Part shown: positions 45,412 through 54,598 of the stretch, piece by piece
How the letters are laid out: the number at the start of each line of letters is the position of its first letter
How positions within the stretch are numbered: position 1 is the stretch's first letter
Source of the DNA: Aquibaculum arenosum
Lineage (GTDB): Bacteria > Pseudomonadota > Alphaproteobacteria > Kiloniellales > DSM-21159
Length of the DNA stretch: 64,000 bases
Direction of reading: 5' to 3'
Assembly: GCF_029222965.1 (NCBI RefSeq)
Contig: NZ_JARHUD010000006.1
Coordinates: 186,001 to 250,000 of the forward strand
Program-made: the position numbers and the translations under genes
The notes under the pieces: generated by a model
The model's database searches: none
Told to the model about the DNA's origin: nothing
The model's input: only the letters and a program-made list of their open reading frames with translations

Positions 45412-48400
45412 TCACCTGGATCCCGATGCCTCGAGAGCCCTCACTTCGACGCGTCCGCTCTGAGTAAGCGCTGAGAGGTATGGCCGGTACATGTCCTCGA
45501 CCATTGCCGGCGGATGGGCAAAGGTTCCGGGCGACACCGTGCGCACCAAGTAGGCCAGTGTGAAGGAGCGCGGGCTGCGCGCATTGCGCTCATAGGCGGC
45601 CACGAAGCGATCATCGCGGAACTCGGTGTGGGCGGCGGTCGTCTCGTCACCCAGCCACGGCAGGCCGGCGATATCGGCGCTGTCCACCAGGCGCGGGCTG
45701 TCGATCTCGAAGCCTGCCGGCAGCATGTCCACCACAAGCAGGTTGGAGGTCCAGGCGCGATCCTCCGACACCCGCAGCACCACCACCATCCGCTCGTTCT
45801 GGGCGATGGCGGAGGGCTCCACGGCTTCACCCTCGAGACTGTAGTAGTCGCGCTCGATGGTGAAGCCTGTCGCATTCGCAGGCCGCGGCGCGTCGGGCAC
45901 GCTCGTAATCCCCACCAGGGCCTCGACGGGGCGTTCGGCGCGGTTGGTGAGCGTGACCGGCGACGCTGCGAGGCGTTCGCCCTCGAAGCGCCGGGTAACC
46001 GGCCCCGTAACCGACTCTCCGTCGATCTCGAGAGAGACGTCCGAACCTTCAGCTAACAGCGCATTGGCTGCGAGCAACATCCAGGCCTTCTCCTGCGTGC
46101 TGGTGCTGCGCCTTAGCTCACGCTCCCTCTCGACGATCTCGAGCAGCGCCGACAGGGGAGCAGCTTCGGAACCCGCCTCCGCAGCCAGTGCCAAGGTCGC
46201 TGCCGCATCGCGCAGGCGCGAGCCATAGTCGCGCCGGTCTCCGTCCTGCGGTGCCTCGGCCTGCAGATCGGCCAGTGCCGCGGCGAAGGCGTCGTCAGCA
46301 CGGCGCCCTTCACCATAGAGCGCAAGCGCCGCTCCGAGCTGCGCCTTGGCGAGCGGCGTGGGGAACTGATCCAGCGCCGTATCGGCGTAGTAGCGCAGAT
46401 CCGATATGGCGGCGCGCTGGTTGCGGGCCAGCATGTAGAGCCCATAGGCGATGGCCTCGCCCTCGTCGGCGGCGTCGCCGGCATAGCCGAGCTGGTTGGC
46501 GAGGTTGTTGAGGGCGAGCCGGATCGGCAGGCGCGGCACCTCCTGTCCGGCCGCGCGTGCCCGGGTGAGGAAGTCGGTGATATAGGCGTCCAGCCAAAGA
46601 TCCCCGGAGCCCGGTCCCCAGAGGCCGAAGCTGCCACCGGAAGATTGGTTGGCGGTGACCGTGCGAATGGCATCGACGATCCGCTCCTCAACTCCGCCTT
46701 CGGTCACCACCCCCGCCTCGCGCGCAACTTCTGGCAGATAGAGCAGCGGCATCGCGCGGCTCGCCATCTGCTCCGAGCAGCCATAGGGAAAGCGCTCGAG
46801 GGCACCGAGGAGGCCCGGCAGGTCGAGCCGCCCGGCACTGGTCACCGACAAGCTCACGCTGGATGTATCCGGCACCGTCCCGGCGAACAGTTCGCCATCC
46901 AAGGTGAGGCTCTCTCCAGGCTCCAGCGTCACGACCCGCCGCTCCGTCACGGGCGGCTGAGCCGGGCGCACGGTGATGTTGAGCTGCTGCGAGATCTCCA
47001 GACCATCTTCATGGGTAAGGCGAACCGTCAGGTGCCCCTGGCCAACCTCGACGCCGGTCAGTGGGACCTCTACGGCGGCGCGGGCATCGGCGCCGAGTTC
47101 GAGTTGCGCCGGGGTGGCCTCTCCAGCTGCGATGTGATCGCTGGCATCCACAGCGAGGCTGTAGCGGCCCTCCGGCCCCTCCATGTTGTGAAGGTCGAGG
47201 CGCAGGCGCGAGCGATCCCCGGGTGACAGGACGCGTGGCAGGGCTGCCGTGATGACGACCGGATCGCGCACTGTCAGATCCGCGGTTCCCTGCCCCACGG
47301 CGTTTTGGGACCAGGCCACCGCCATGAGCCGCAGTGTCCCGTTAAACTCGGGAATATCGAGATCGACGCTTGCGGCGCCATCGGTGTCAGCCTGAACCGG
47401 CCCCGTGAAGAGCGATACGGGCTCCTGGGTTGGCGGACTGCCGATCAACCCGCCCGAGGGCGCGCCGCCGCCAAAGCGCAATCGACCCGTCTCCCCCAGC
47501 ATCCCCTCGATGAGGCTGCCGTAGAGATCGCGCATCTCCATGGAGAGCGCGCGCTGCCCGAAATACCAGGCCTCGGGTTCCGGTGGTTCGAAGCCGGTCA
47601 GGTTCAATATGCCGACATCGACCGCCGCCACAGTGAGCCAGGCGGTCTCCCCTGGCGGCAGGTTGTCGACCTGCAGCGGCACGGCCAGGCTTTCCCGCGG
47701 CGCGGCGATATCCGGCAGCTCGAAGGAGACGGCGAGCGTGCGATCCGCGGAATCGACCGCCAGCCAGGCAAGGCCCACGGCCCTGGCGGGCATGCGCTGC
47801 GCCTCAGCGTCGGAGGAGCGGAAGACCGTTGCGCTCACATAGGCACCCGGCGACCAGTCCTCAGTCACCTCCAGCTCGATGGTCGTGTCGCCGTCGCTGA
47901 CCTCCACCTCTCGGCTTTCGAGCAAGCCTTCGCCGACGACGTTGACCAGTGCCGTACCGGCAAAGCGCGAGGACAGGGTCACACGGACCGTCTCGCCGAT
48001 TTCGTATGCGGCGCGGTCGAGGGAGACGTCGAGCAGGTCAGGGCTGTCGGCGTCGGCCGTTTCCACATACCAGCCCGCGGTGAAGTCGATGCTGGAGGCG
48101 GCACCGGTATCGCCGGGCGAGGAGACTTCGAGCCGGTAGCGCCCCCAACTCACGGGAGCGGTGATCCGTGTCGGATCGGCGGCAGTCAGGTCCACCGTGC
48201 CATCCGCCACCCGGCTGGTGTACTCGACCGGCTCGTAGGACCAGCGGCCATCGGCCCGATACCATTGGAAGTTCCGTTCGATGCGGAACAGCTCCCAGCG
48301 CACGCCGGAGAGCGCGCTGGGTTGGCCCGCGGCATCGAGGGCCATGAGGTCGAAGGCGGCGGTGCCGCCCTCATCCACCGCGTCGCCGGGAAAGGCCGGG

Positions 48401-50886
48401 CGTATGCCGATCATCTCGCCGGCCGGCGCGATGGGCAGCGTCATCGTCTCCTCGACGGCGCGGCCCCCCGCTTCGCGCAGGGCGACGACAAGCGTCGCCT
48501 CCAGCGGCCGCGTCGTGGCCGGCAAGTCACGCACCGCCACGTCAAAACTTGCCCGTCCGGCTTCGTCCGTAGGCGGCAGATCAAGCAGCGGCTCGCGAAG
48601 CGCAAGTGTCTCCTCGTCCGCCAAGCCGAAGCGATAGCCCGGCAACTCTGGCCGCCGGTCGGTCGCGGCAATGCGCAGTTCGCCCTCGAGTGCGATATCG
48701 GCGGCCGGTGCGCCGTAGAGAAAGCGCCCGTCGAGCGAAACCTCCACTGATCCCTCGCGTGGCAGCTCTTCCGCGGAGACCGTGAGGTCGAACTCGGTGC
48801 GATCGGGCACGAAGTCCTCCACCAGGAACTCGGTCTGCGCGATCGGCGCCTCTTCGGGATCGGCATGCACCGCGACGCGCCACGGGCCGCGCATGGCGCT
48901 GTCGACCAAGGGCAAGTCCAGCACATGGGCTCCGGGCGCGGCTTCAGTCGAGAGGAGCCGGCGATCCTCCAGCCCATCCGGCCGGGTCATGACGAAGGTG
49001 AGTGGCAGGTCCTCGATCGCCCGCGCAGCGTCGTCGCGCACAAGCGCCGTCAGGTGGGCCGTCTCGCCCGGCCGGTAGACGCCGCGCTCGACGTAAAGGA
49101 AGATGTCAACGGGTCCGGGTGCGGCGCGCCCCTCAACGCCACGGTCGGTGAGGTCGAAACCGGAGCGCGACAGGTCGAGCAGCGCAAAGTCAGCCCCCTC
49201 CGCCCGCGCTTCGAGATGGCCGGGTGCAAGGCCGCCGGCGCCCCTGATGAGACCGGCCGCAAAGTGAACATGGCCGTCGGCATCGGCGGTCGCCTCGCCG
49301 AGGATCTCGTTGTTGCGCGCAACGAGCGTGACCGTCACATCGGCCTTGGGCCCAGCGGTCGACAGGGAACGGGTGAAGACATGCAGCCCGTCGCCGCCCA
49401 TGAGCGTGGAGAGGCCGATGTCCGAGACAACGAACCACTGGGTCGCCTGCGGCCGCCAGCTCTCCGTGTGCGCCTCTTGCGCGCGGGCACGCAGCACGTA
49501 GACGCCGGGCTCCCGCTCAGGCAGTGCCTCATCGATCGGGATGGCGCTGGTCACCTCCTCGTTAAGTTCGGCGCGGACGTCCAGCGTGCCTTCCCACAGC
49601 TTCTCGCCAGTCTCCTCGGCAATCCGATTGGCTTGATAGTCGCCGAGCTGGCTCAGGAAGCTGTTGTCGCCGAAGGCACCTGAGAGGCCGCGCGCCCCGA
49701 TACGATAGAGCTCGAGCTCAACCTCCTCCGTATTGACGGAGATGACGGGAATGCCCTTGGTGCCGACGCGTGGCAGCACGTAGGCGCGCCCGGAGAAGCG
49801 CACGCTCGGCGCGCGGTCGCGCACGTAGATGTCGAGATTGACCTGCCGCTCCAGGGGCTCATTGACGGCAGATGGCAAGCCGGGCCGCAGGGCGAGACGG
49901 TAGCGCCCGCCATGCTCGACGCCTTCCACGCAGAGCTGCTGGCCTTGCGGCGTCACCGCGGCGGGCGGGGCGCCATCCAGGGTCACATAGGGCGTGAAGT
50001 CGACCCGGCCGCGCATCAGGTTCTCGGAGAACTGGACGCAGATGCGCGGGCTCGCAGCGTCGGCGTCCACGGTGTGATCGACCACGCGAAAGCCGTGTTC
50101 GGCCCGCAGCCGCTCGAAGGCGGCGCGCATCTCAGCATCTTCCTGCAGCGCGAGGCCCGCCTTGTAGGATTCCAGCGCCGGGCGGAACAGCCCCCGCTCG
50201 ACCAGCGCCTCGGCGAGCAGCGCATAGGCCTCGGCCCGCGCACTCCGGGTGGGTGCCTGAACCACAGCGCCGAGCGCAGCCCCCGTCGCCCCCATCTGCA
50301 GCTCATAGGCATCCACCTGTTGCGTCGGTTCGGCGGCGAGCAGGGCGCGCGCAAGCTTGGTCCAGACGGCGCCCTCCTCCGGGTCCAGGGTCAAGGCGCG
50401 GCGGAAGAAGTCGCTGGCCCTGTTCGCATCGCCCGCCTGCAGCGCGCTGTCGCCCTCGGCCGCCAAGGTGAGCGGATCTCTGCCCTTTTCCCGAGCGGAG
50501 CGCACCTCGCCCTGATAGCGCTCAGCGTCGTCGATTACCCACTCGGGCAGGAAGGAGAGGTCCGGACGCGCCAATACCTCGCGCGGCGCCGGCGCTTCCA
50601 CCACGCGGCCGGCCACCGCGCCGTCAAAGCTGCGCAGTTCGCCATAGTCGCTCTTCAGGAAGCACCAGCCGGCGTTGAGGTTGTAGGTGAAGGCGCGGCA
50701 CTCGGACTCCGCCAGGCAAATCTGCGAGCAATCGTCGAGTGTGACATCCCGCACCGTCTCGAGATCGAAGCCGAAGTAGTCGCCGCCCTCGATGGTGACG
50801 ATGCGCCGCTCGCTCTCGGCCTCGGCGGGAGAGAGGGAGAGCAGCACGAAGAGACCTGCCACCACACTTGCCAAACGCCAGACCAT
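45412..50886 (-). CDS. Bacterial alpha-2-macroglobulin (YfhM-like) with N-terminal PAN domain
   Basis: 1824 aa. Residues 1-23 are a signal peptide (SVVAGLFVLLSLSPAEA). Residues 30-95 form a PAN/Apple-like domain with four cysteines (DDCSQICLAESECRAFTYN). TPR-like repeats follow (ASDFFRRALTLDPEEGAVWT), then macroglobulin domains (GVYRPGETAHLTALVRDDA, YEIGETVRVTLSSRFAGTAL). The thioester region is FPYGCSEQMASRAMPLLYLP with Cys1370 and Gln1373, and the cap-like helices after it. No lipobox is visible. It likely traps proteases in the periplasm and works with PBP1C to defend damaged envelope. Confidence 0.92.
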   Translation of the reverse strand: MVWRLASVVAGLFVLLSLSPAEAESERRIVTIEGGDYFGFDLETVRDVTLDDCSQICLAESECRAFTYNLNAGWCFLKSDYGELRSFDGAVAGRVVEAPAPREVLARPDLSFLPEWVIDDAERYQGEVRSAREKGRDPLTLAAEGDSALQAGDANRASDFFRRALTLDPEEGAVWTKLARALLAAEPTQQVDAYELQMGATGAALGAVVQAPTRSARAEAYALLAEALVERGLFRPALESYKAGLALQEDAEMRAAFERLRAEHGFRVVDHTVDADAASPRICVQFSENLMRGRVDFTPYVTLDGAPPAAVTPQGQQLCVEGVEHGGRYRLALRPGLPSAVNEPLERQVNLDIYVRDRAPSVRFSGRAYVLPRVGTKGIPVISVNTEEVELELYRIGARGLSGAFGDNSFLSQLGDYQANRIAEETGEKLWEGTLDVRAELNEEVTSAIPIDEALPEREPGVYVLRARAQEAHTESWRPQATQWFVVSDIGLSTLMGGDGLHVFTRSLSTAGPKADVTVTLVARNNEILGEATADADGHVHFAAGLIRGAGGLAPGHLEARAEGADFALLDLSRSGFDLTDRGVEGRAAPGPVDIFLYVERGVYRPGETAHLTALVRDDAARAIEDLPLTFVMTRPDGLEDRRLLSTEAAPGAHVLDLPLVDSAMRGPWRVAVHADPEEAPIAQTEFLVEDFVPDRTEFDLTVSAEELPREGSVEVSLDGRFLYGAPAADIALEGELRIAATDRRPELPGYRFGLADEETLALREPLLDLPPTDEAGRASFDVAVRDLPATTRPLEATLVVALREAGGRAVEETMTLPIAPAGEMIGIRPAFPGDAVDEGGTAAFDLMALDAAGQPSALSGVRWELFRIERNFQWYRADGRWSYEPVEYTSRVADGTVDLTAADPTRITAPVSWGRYRLEVSSPGDTGAASSIDFTAGWYVETADADSPDLLDVSLDRAAYEIGETVRVTLSSRFAGTALVNVVGEGLLESREVEVSDGDTTIELEVTEDWSPGAYVSATVFRSSDAEAQRMPARAVGLAWLAVDSADRTLAVSFELPDIAAPRESLAVPLQVDNLPPGETAWLTVAAVDVGILNLTGFEPPEPEAWYFGQRALSMEMRDLYGSLIEGMLGETGRLRFGGGAPSGGLIGSPPTQEPVSLFTGPVQADTDGAASVDLDIPEFNGTLRLMAVAWSQNAVGQGTADLTVRDPVVITAALPRVLSPGDRSRLRLDLHNMEGPEGRYSLAVDASDHIAAGEATPAQLELGADARAAVEVPLTGVEVGQGHLTVRLTHEDGLEISQQLNITVRPAQPPVTERRVVTLEPGESLTLDGELFAGTVPDTSSVSLSVTSAGRLDLPGLLGALERFPYGCSEQMASRAMPLLYLPEVAREAGVVTEGGVEERIVDAIRTVTANQSSGGSFGLWGPGSGDLWLDAYITDFLTRARAAGQEVPRLPIRLALNNLANQLGYAGDAADEGEAIAYGLYMLARNQRAAISDLRYYADTALDQFPTPLAKAQLGAALALYGEGRRADDAFAAALADLQAEAPQDGDRRDYGSRLRDAAATLALAAEAGSEAAPLSALLEIVERERELRRSTSTQEKAWMLLAANALLAEGSDVSLEIDGESVTGPVTRRFEGERLAASPVTLTNRAERPVEALVGITSVPDAPRPANATGFTIERDYYSLEGEAVEPSAIAQNERMVVVLRVSEDRAWTSNLLVVDMLPAGFEIDSPRLVDSADIAGLPWLGDETTAAHTEFRDDRFVAAYERNARSPRSFTLAYLVRTVSPGTFAHPPAMVEDMYRPYLSALTQSGRVEVRALEASGSR

Positions 50887-51049
50887 GACCCGCCTCCCGT
50901 TTTACGGAAACCGGCCCCAGTCTGACTCCAGGATGCGGCGAGGTCTATGACGTGCTGTGAGCGTTCTTCGAATGCCGAGCCAGGTCGGATGGACTTGCTG
51001 CGAGAGTTACGCCCCAAAAATCAGCAATTTCCTACTCGACCGGACTGGC
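50887..51049. other. Left edge of the lower-GC McrBC/HipBA segment
   Basis: 163 bp between the alpha-2-macroglobulin start and the mcrC stop. It is the transition from GC-rich core genes to the lower-GC patch that continues to 56401. I looked for a copy of the tRNA-Thr 3' end here as an attachment-site remnant and saw none. Confidence 0.4.
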
Positions 51050-52210
51050 CTACGCTTGCCCAGTTGCCGATATGTGCGACATGTCCAAACGACTCAGCAC
51101 AGGAAGCTGTCGCAATGTCTCTATAACACTGGCCGTTGGTTGGGCGAGATTTACAGTGGCGAAACGAAGTCTATGCCCCTGAAGTTCGGCTGCTTCATCC
51201 ACATCAACGCCAAGCGCTGGATAAAGCAAAATACCTTCTGAATTCAAAGATCGTGGATCGTCTTCCTTTTCCTGACTGCGAAGATAGGCATAGAGTTGGT
51301 AAATGTGGCCAGTCTTGAATCGCTGCCCCATTCCGTAGTGCGCATCGGTCAAGATGCTCGTGAATTTTGTGTCGATGATGATCCGGCGATCCTCCCGCTC
51401 GTTCTCCAGAATGATGTCAGTCACCATCATGGGCAGATGCGCGCGGATGCCGGGAGATGCAGCGCCCACCGGCCAGGAAATCTGCTTTCCGGGATAGACG
51501 CGCCAGCCCTCTTTCCGCGACAACTCCTCTGCAAAGAAGCGGCCAATGGCCCGCTCGAACAGTTTCCGAAACGCCGTATCGCCGCGCGATGCCTTGAACA
51601 GTGAACGCACCCCTTCTTGCTCGGTGGGCAAGACGAGCTCGAAGACAGCGCGGGCCAATGACACCATGAGCTTGTCCTCGCCTTCGTGGCGAGCGATCTG
51701 GTCTGTAGCAAATTCGGCGCGTGACGGCGATTGGCCGCTGACACCCGCACGCGCCAGAGCTCCGGAAAGGGTTCGGGTTCTATGCGACAAACTTGGATTG
51801 GATACCCGCCCGGACAGCGCCGTAAGAGCTGCGCGCACCAGTCTATTTCTAGGCGTATCGATCGTAAATTCATCAAACCGGCAAGCGACTTCGCCCCGTC
51901 GAAAGAGAGCGCGGGATTCAGTCTCCAGTATCTCGATGCGCCCCCTTACGCGCTTCAATGTATCGGCGCGTCTACGGTAGCCAAAGCTAAGGTTGCGCTG
52001 AAGACGGGTTTCGACGGCATGACAGAGCAACCGGGCAATCAAAGACTTGAGGTCCGGTGAGTCTTCGATCTCAGCATCGAACCGCCCTTGAAAACGGGCA
52101 AGATCGTTGGCGTACAGGAAAAGCAACCAGACATTCCGTATCGGTATCTTGTCGTAGGCAAGCTCTACCTCATCCGCTTGCCAGCCAGCGAAGTCCGATG
52201 CAGCGCTCAC
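51050..52210 (-). CDS. mcrC: McrC-family endonuclease subunit
   Basis: 386 aa from a GTG whose codon overlaps the mcrB stop by 4 bp. The N-terminal region IRNVWLLFLYANDLARFQGR and RVRGRIEILETESRALFRRG are typical of McrC. The C-terminal PD-(D/E)xK nuclease core shows MVTDIILENEREDRRIIIDT with the K in DTKF. McrC associates with the McrB AAA ring and cuts modified DNA. The codon use is lower in GC than in nearby genes. Confidence 0.88.
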   Translation of the reverse strand: MSAASDFAGWQADEVELAYDKIPIRNVWLLFLYANDLARFQGRFDAEIEDSPDLKSLIARLLCHAVETRLQRNLSFGYRRRADTLKRVRGRIEILETESRALFRRGEVACRFDEFTIDTPRNRLVRAALTALSGRVSNPSLSHRTRTLSGALARAGVSGQSPSRAEFATDQIARHEGEDKLMVSLARAVFELVLPTEQEGVRSLFKASRGDTAFRKLFERAIGRFFAEELSRKEGWRVYPGKQISWPVGAASPGIRAHLPMMVTDIILENEREDRRIIIDTKFTSILTDAHYGMGQRFKTGHIYQLYAYLRSQEKEDDPRSLNSEGILLYPALGVDVDEAAELQGHRLRFATVNLAQPTASVIETLRQLPVLSRLDMSHISATGQA

Positions 52211-54432
52211 AGACCTTGTAGAAGCCGCGCCTTCGACGACGCGGCCTTATCCAGATTATCGAACCAGTACTCTTCAAGCAGTGGCGCAATCTCCGTTTCG
52301 ACGATCGAGCGAAACCACGCCCTACCGTCAGGCACGCTGTCGCCAGGTGCGGGCGTGACGTAGCTGTGGCCGATTCGGAACTGCACCCCAAGCGATCGGT
52401 CTGCCGCGATCTCGTCATTGAGCTCGCTCATGAGGCGCCTGATCTGTTTCAGGTCAACTTCGTCGATACCGGCTTGGTCCATGCACCATTGCTGCCAACG
52501 GTTATTCAATGCCGGTTCCAGCGTGACGAAGGCAAAGCGTCGACGAAGCGCTAAATCAACGAGAGCGAGGGAGCGATCAGCAATGTTCATGGTGCCGATG
52601 ACGAACAGATTACGCGGGATGAAAACTCGCTCGCCCTCATGAGAGTAGGCAAGCTGGAGGGCTTCCACTTCGCTGCGCTTGTCCTTTTCAAGAAGCGTGA
52701 GCATCTCCCCGAATATCTGGGAGGGATTGCCGCGATTGATTTCCTCGATGATCAAAACGTACGGGCGATCCGGTTCGGCACGTGCCGCTTCGACGGCTTC
52801 AAGAAACACGCCATCAACCAACGATAGCTTTCCATCACCATCAGGACGCCAGCCCCGCACAAAGTCCTCATAGGACAGTGACGGATGAAATTGGATCGAA
52901 CGCATTCGTTTCCGGATCACTGCGCGATCATTGGTTCCAATGAGGGCGTAGCCCAAGCGTTTGGCTAGCCAGGTCTTGCCGGTGCCGGGTGCCCCTTGAA
53001 GGATAAGGTTCAACTTCCCCGATAAGCGTGAAAGCGCGGCGGTCAGTTCATCCTCGTCCAGAAAGCAGCCATCGCTCAGGATATCTTTGACACCGTAAGG
53101 CTTGGTCTCAGCCTCCTCGGTATCGGCATCGGCCTCTTCTTCTTCCAGCTCGATTTCGGTCAGTGTGAGCGGGCGGGCTCCGTAACGTTTCGCCCAGTAC
53201 GGTTGGCGCAGCCAGAACTCATAGTCCTGCTTGTGATCGCTGAAGGTGAATTGGATCAGTCGCCTTGCCAACTCGTCAGAGGCGTCGGCCTCAACGACGG
53301 TGACGCGGTATGTGTAAAAGTACCACTCCTTCGGCTTCTCGAGCAGCCTCCAATCCACTTTCACGGTTTTGCCGTCTTTCGTCGCTTCGGTGATTGTACC
53401 GACTGCTTTGATCCGCATGCAGGAAACGGGCTTGTCCTGATTCTCGAATGGCAGTCCGTACTTCCGGACGAAAGTGGCTTTGATCGCGATGCGATCGCCA
53501 GGTTTCATCCGGGCGACCTGAGCAGCGAACTTATCGTCATTTCCGTTCTGCCAGACGCCTTCATTCATGAAGCGTTCGGTCTGATCATCCGTTCCACCCC
53601 AGAGCGCCCCGACGAACCAAAAGCTCCGGTTTGGGTCATCAAACAACGTGCCTTTTGCCTCACCCAGCGATGGCGGCGCGGCCTCTTCATCATCTGCAGT
53701 CGTATCGCGATACCGGGCATGGATGCTCTTGAAGAGCGCAACCGCACTCTCATGGTCGAGAAAGGTTTCCCGCCCTTCGGGGCTGAGTGACCATAGCCCG
53801 CGCTTCTTACGGTCGATCAGGCCGGCCTTCGCAAGATAGAAGCGCGCCCATGCAACCTGATTCTCATACTTCGACTGGCCGTTCCTGTTGGTCTCTTTCA
53901 GCTCCTCAGAAGTGACCTCGGCAAAATCGACCACCTTCCCAATCACCTGCCGGGGCTCTGCCGATCCACCGAACCATCGCAAGGCATCCAACACCGGACC
54001 GAAAAACTGAACGAACTTCGGCCCCCCTGAAGCAACCTCCGTTGCTTCATGCGCTTCAATCAATCCAAGGTTGTCAGGCGCGTTCGGCGCCCATTCGAAC
54101 AAGGCCTCCTGCTGATGTTCGACAAAGGCTGCTGGATCATTGACCTCATAGCCGAACTCCTTGGCTGCCGCGATGAAGCCTTCACGAGCGGTGCCATCAA
54201 GCGTGCCGGTCTTGAGATTGGTTTTGTTGACCACTATTGCGCTCGGCAATGGCCAGTTGCGCCCGGCCGCAATCTTAACAAGATCACCGAGATGCGTGTT
54301 CATCTTGTAGCGGACATGATGCCACTGCGCGCCATTGGCTTTTGCGAGATCACCGTAACTGATGAATCGGCGCTCCCGCGCGGCGTTGATGATGGTTCTG
54401 TATGTTGTCTGCAGATTAAGAGTGTCGCTCAT
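52207..54432 (-). CDS. mcrB: McrB-family AAA GTPase with Mrr_N-like and EVE-like domains
   Basis: 741 aa. Residues 1-95 form a small N-terminal domain (ISYGDLAKANGAQWHHVRYK) seen in several modification-dependent nucleases. Residues 140-240 resemble the Mrr_N winged helix (ALRWFGGSAEPRQVIGKVVD, RKKRGLWSLSPEG). Residues 270-400 look like an EVE/PUA-like domain (SFWFVGALWGGTDDQTERFM, ARMKPGDRIAIKATFV), a reader of modified bases. Residues 470-700 are the AAA core: Walker A GAPGTGKT (480-487), VLIIEEINRGNPSQIFGE, and GTMNIADR (613-620). McrC follows. Target modification is not known. Confidence 0.87.
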   Translation of the reverse strand: MSDTLNLQTTYRTIINAARERRFISYGDLAKANGAQWHHVRYKMNTHLGDLVKIAAGRNWPLPSAIVVNKTNLKTGTLDGTAREGFIAAAKEFGYEVNDPAAFVEHQQEALFEWAPNAPDNLGLIEAHEATEVASGGPKFVQFFGPVLDALRWFGGSAEPRQVIGKVVDFAEVTSEELKETNRNGQSKYENQVAWARFYLAKAGLIDRKKRGLWSLSPEGRETFLDHESAVALFKSIHARYRDTTADDEEAAPPSLGEAKGTLFDDPNRSFWFVGALWGGTDDQTERFMNEGVWQNGNDDKFAAQVARMKPGDRIAIKATFVRKYGLPFENQDKPVSCMRIKAVGTITEATKDGKTVKVDWRLLEKPKEWYFYTYRVTVVEADASDELARRLIQFTFSDHKQDYEFWLRQPYWAKRYGARPLTLTEIELEEEEADADTEEAETKPYGVKDILSDGCFLDEDELTAALSRLSGKLNLILQGAPGTGKTWLAKRLGYALIGTNDRAVIRKRMRSIQFHPSLSYEDFVRGWRPDGDGKLSLVDGVFLEAVEAARAEPDRPYVLIIEEINRGNPSQIFGEMLTLLEKDKRSEVEALQLAYSHEGERVFIPRNLFVIGTMNIADRSLALVDLALRRRFAFVTLEPALNNRWQQWCMDQAGIDEVDLKQIRRLMSELNDEIAADRSLGVQFRIGHSYVTPAPGDSVPDGRAWFRSIVETEIAPLLEEYWFDNLDKAASSKARLLQGL

Positions 54433-54598
54433 AGCGGGAACTTTAACGAACGAAGCGCTGTCCGTGTAGAAATTTCGACGGATCGCTTGGCGCTTCAGAC
54501 GGCTCCCCCGAAGCGCGCGCCCCGGCGCTCACAATCTAACGCGGCCTTGGCTTCCTTCGACCGCGTGCGCGTTGCGGCGCCCGCTACTCGGCTGCGGC

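Noticed and set aside
47305-48750. Plus-strand open frame of 481 codons inside the alpha-2-macroglobulin gene
   Set aside because: Antisense composition; no ribosome site and no recognised domain.
50887-51049. Attachment-site repeat matching the tRNA-Thr 3' end at the left edge of the defence patch
   Set aside because: No recognisable copy of the tRNA end was found by eye in this stretch.
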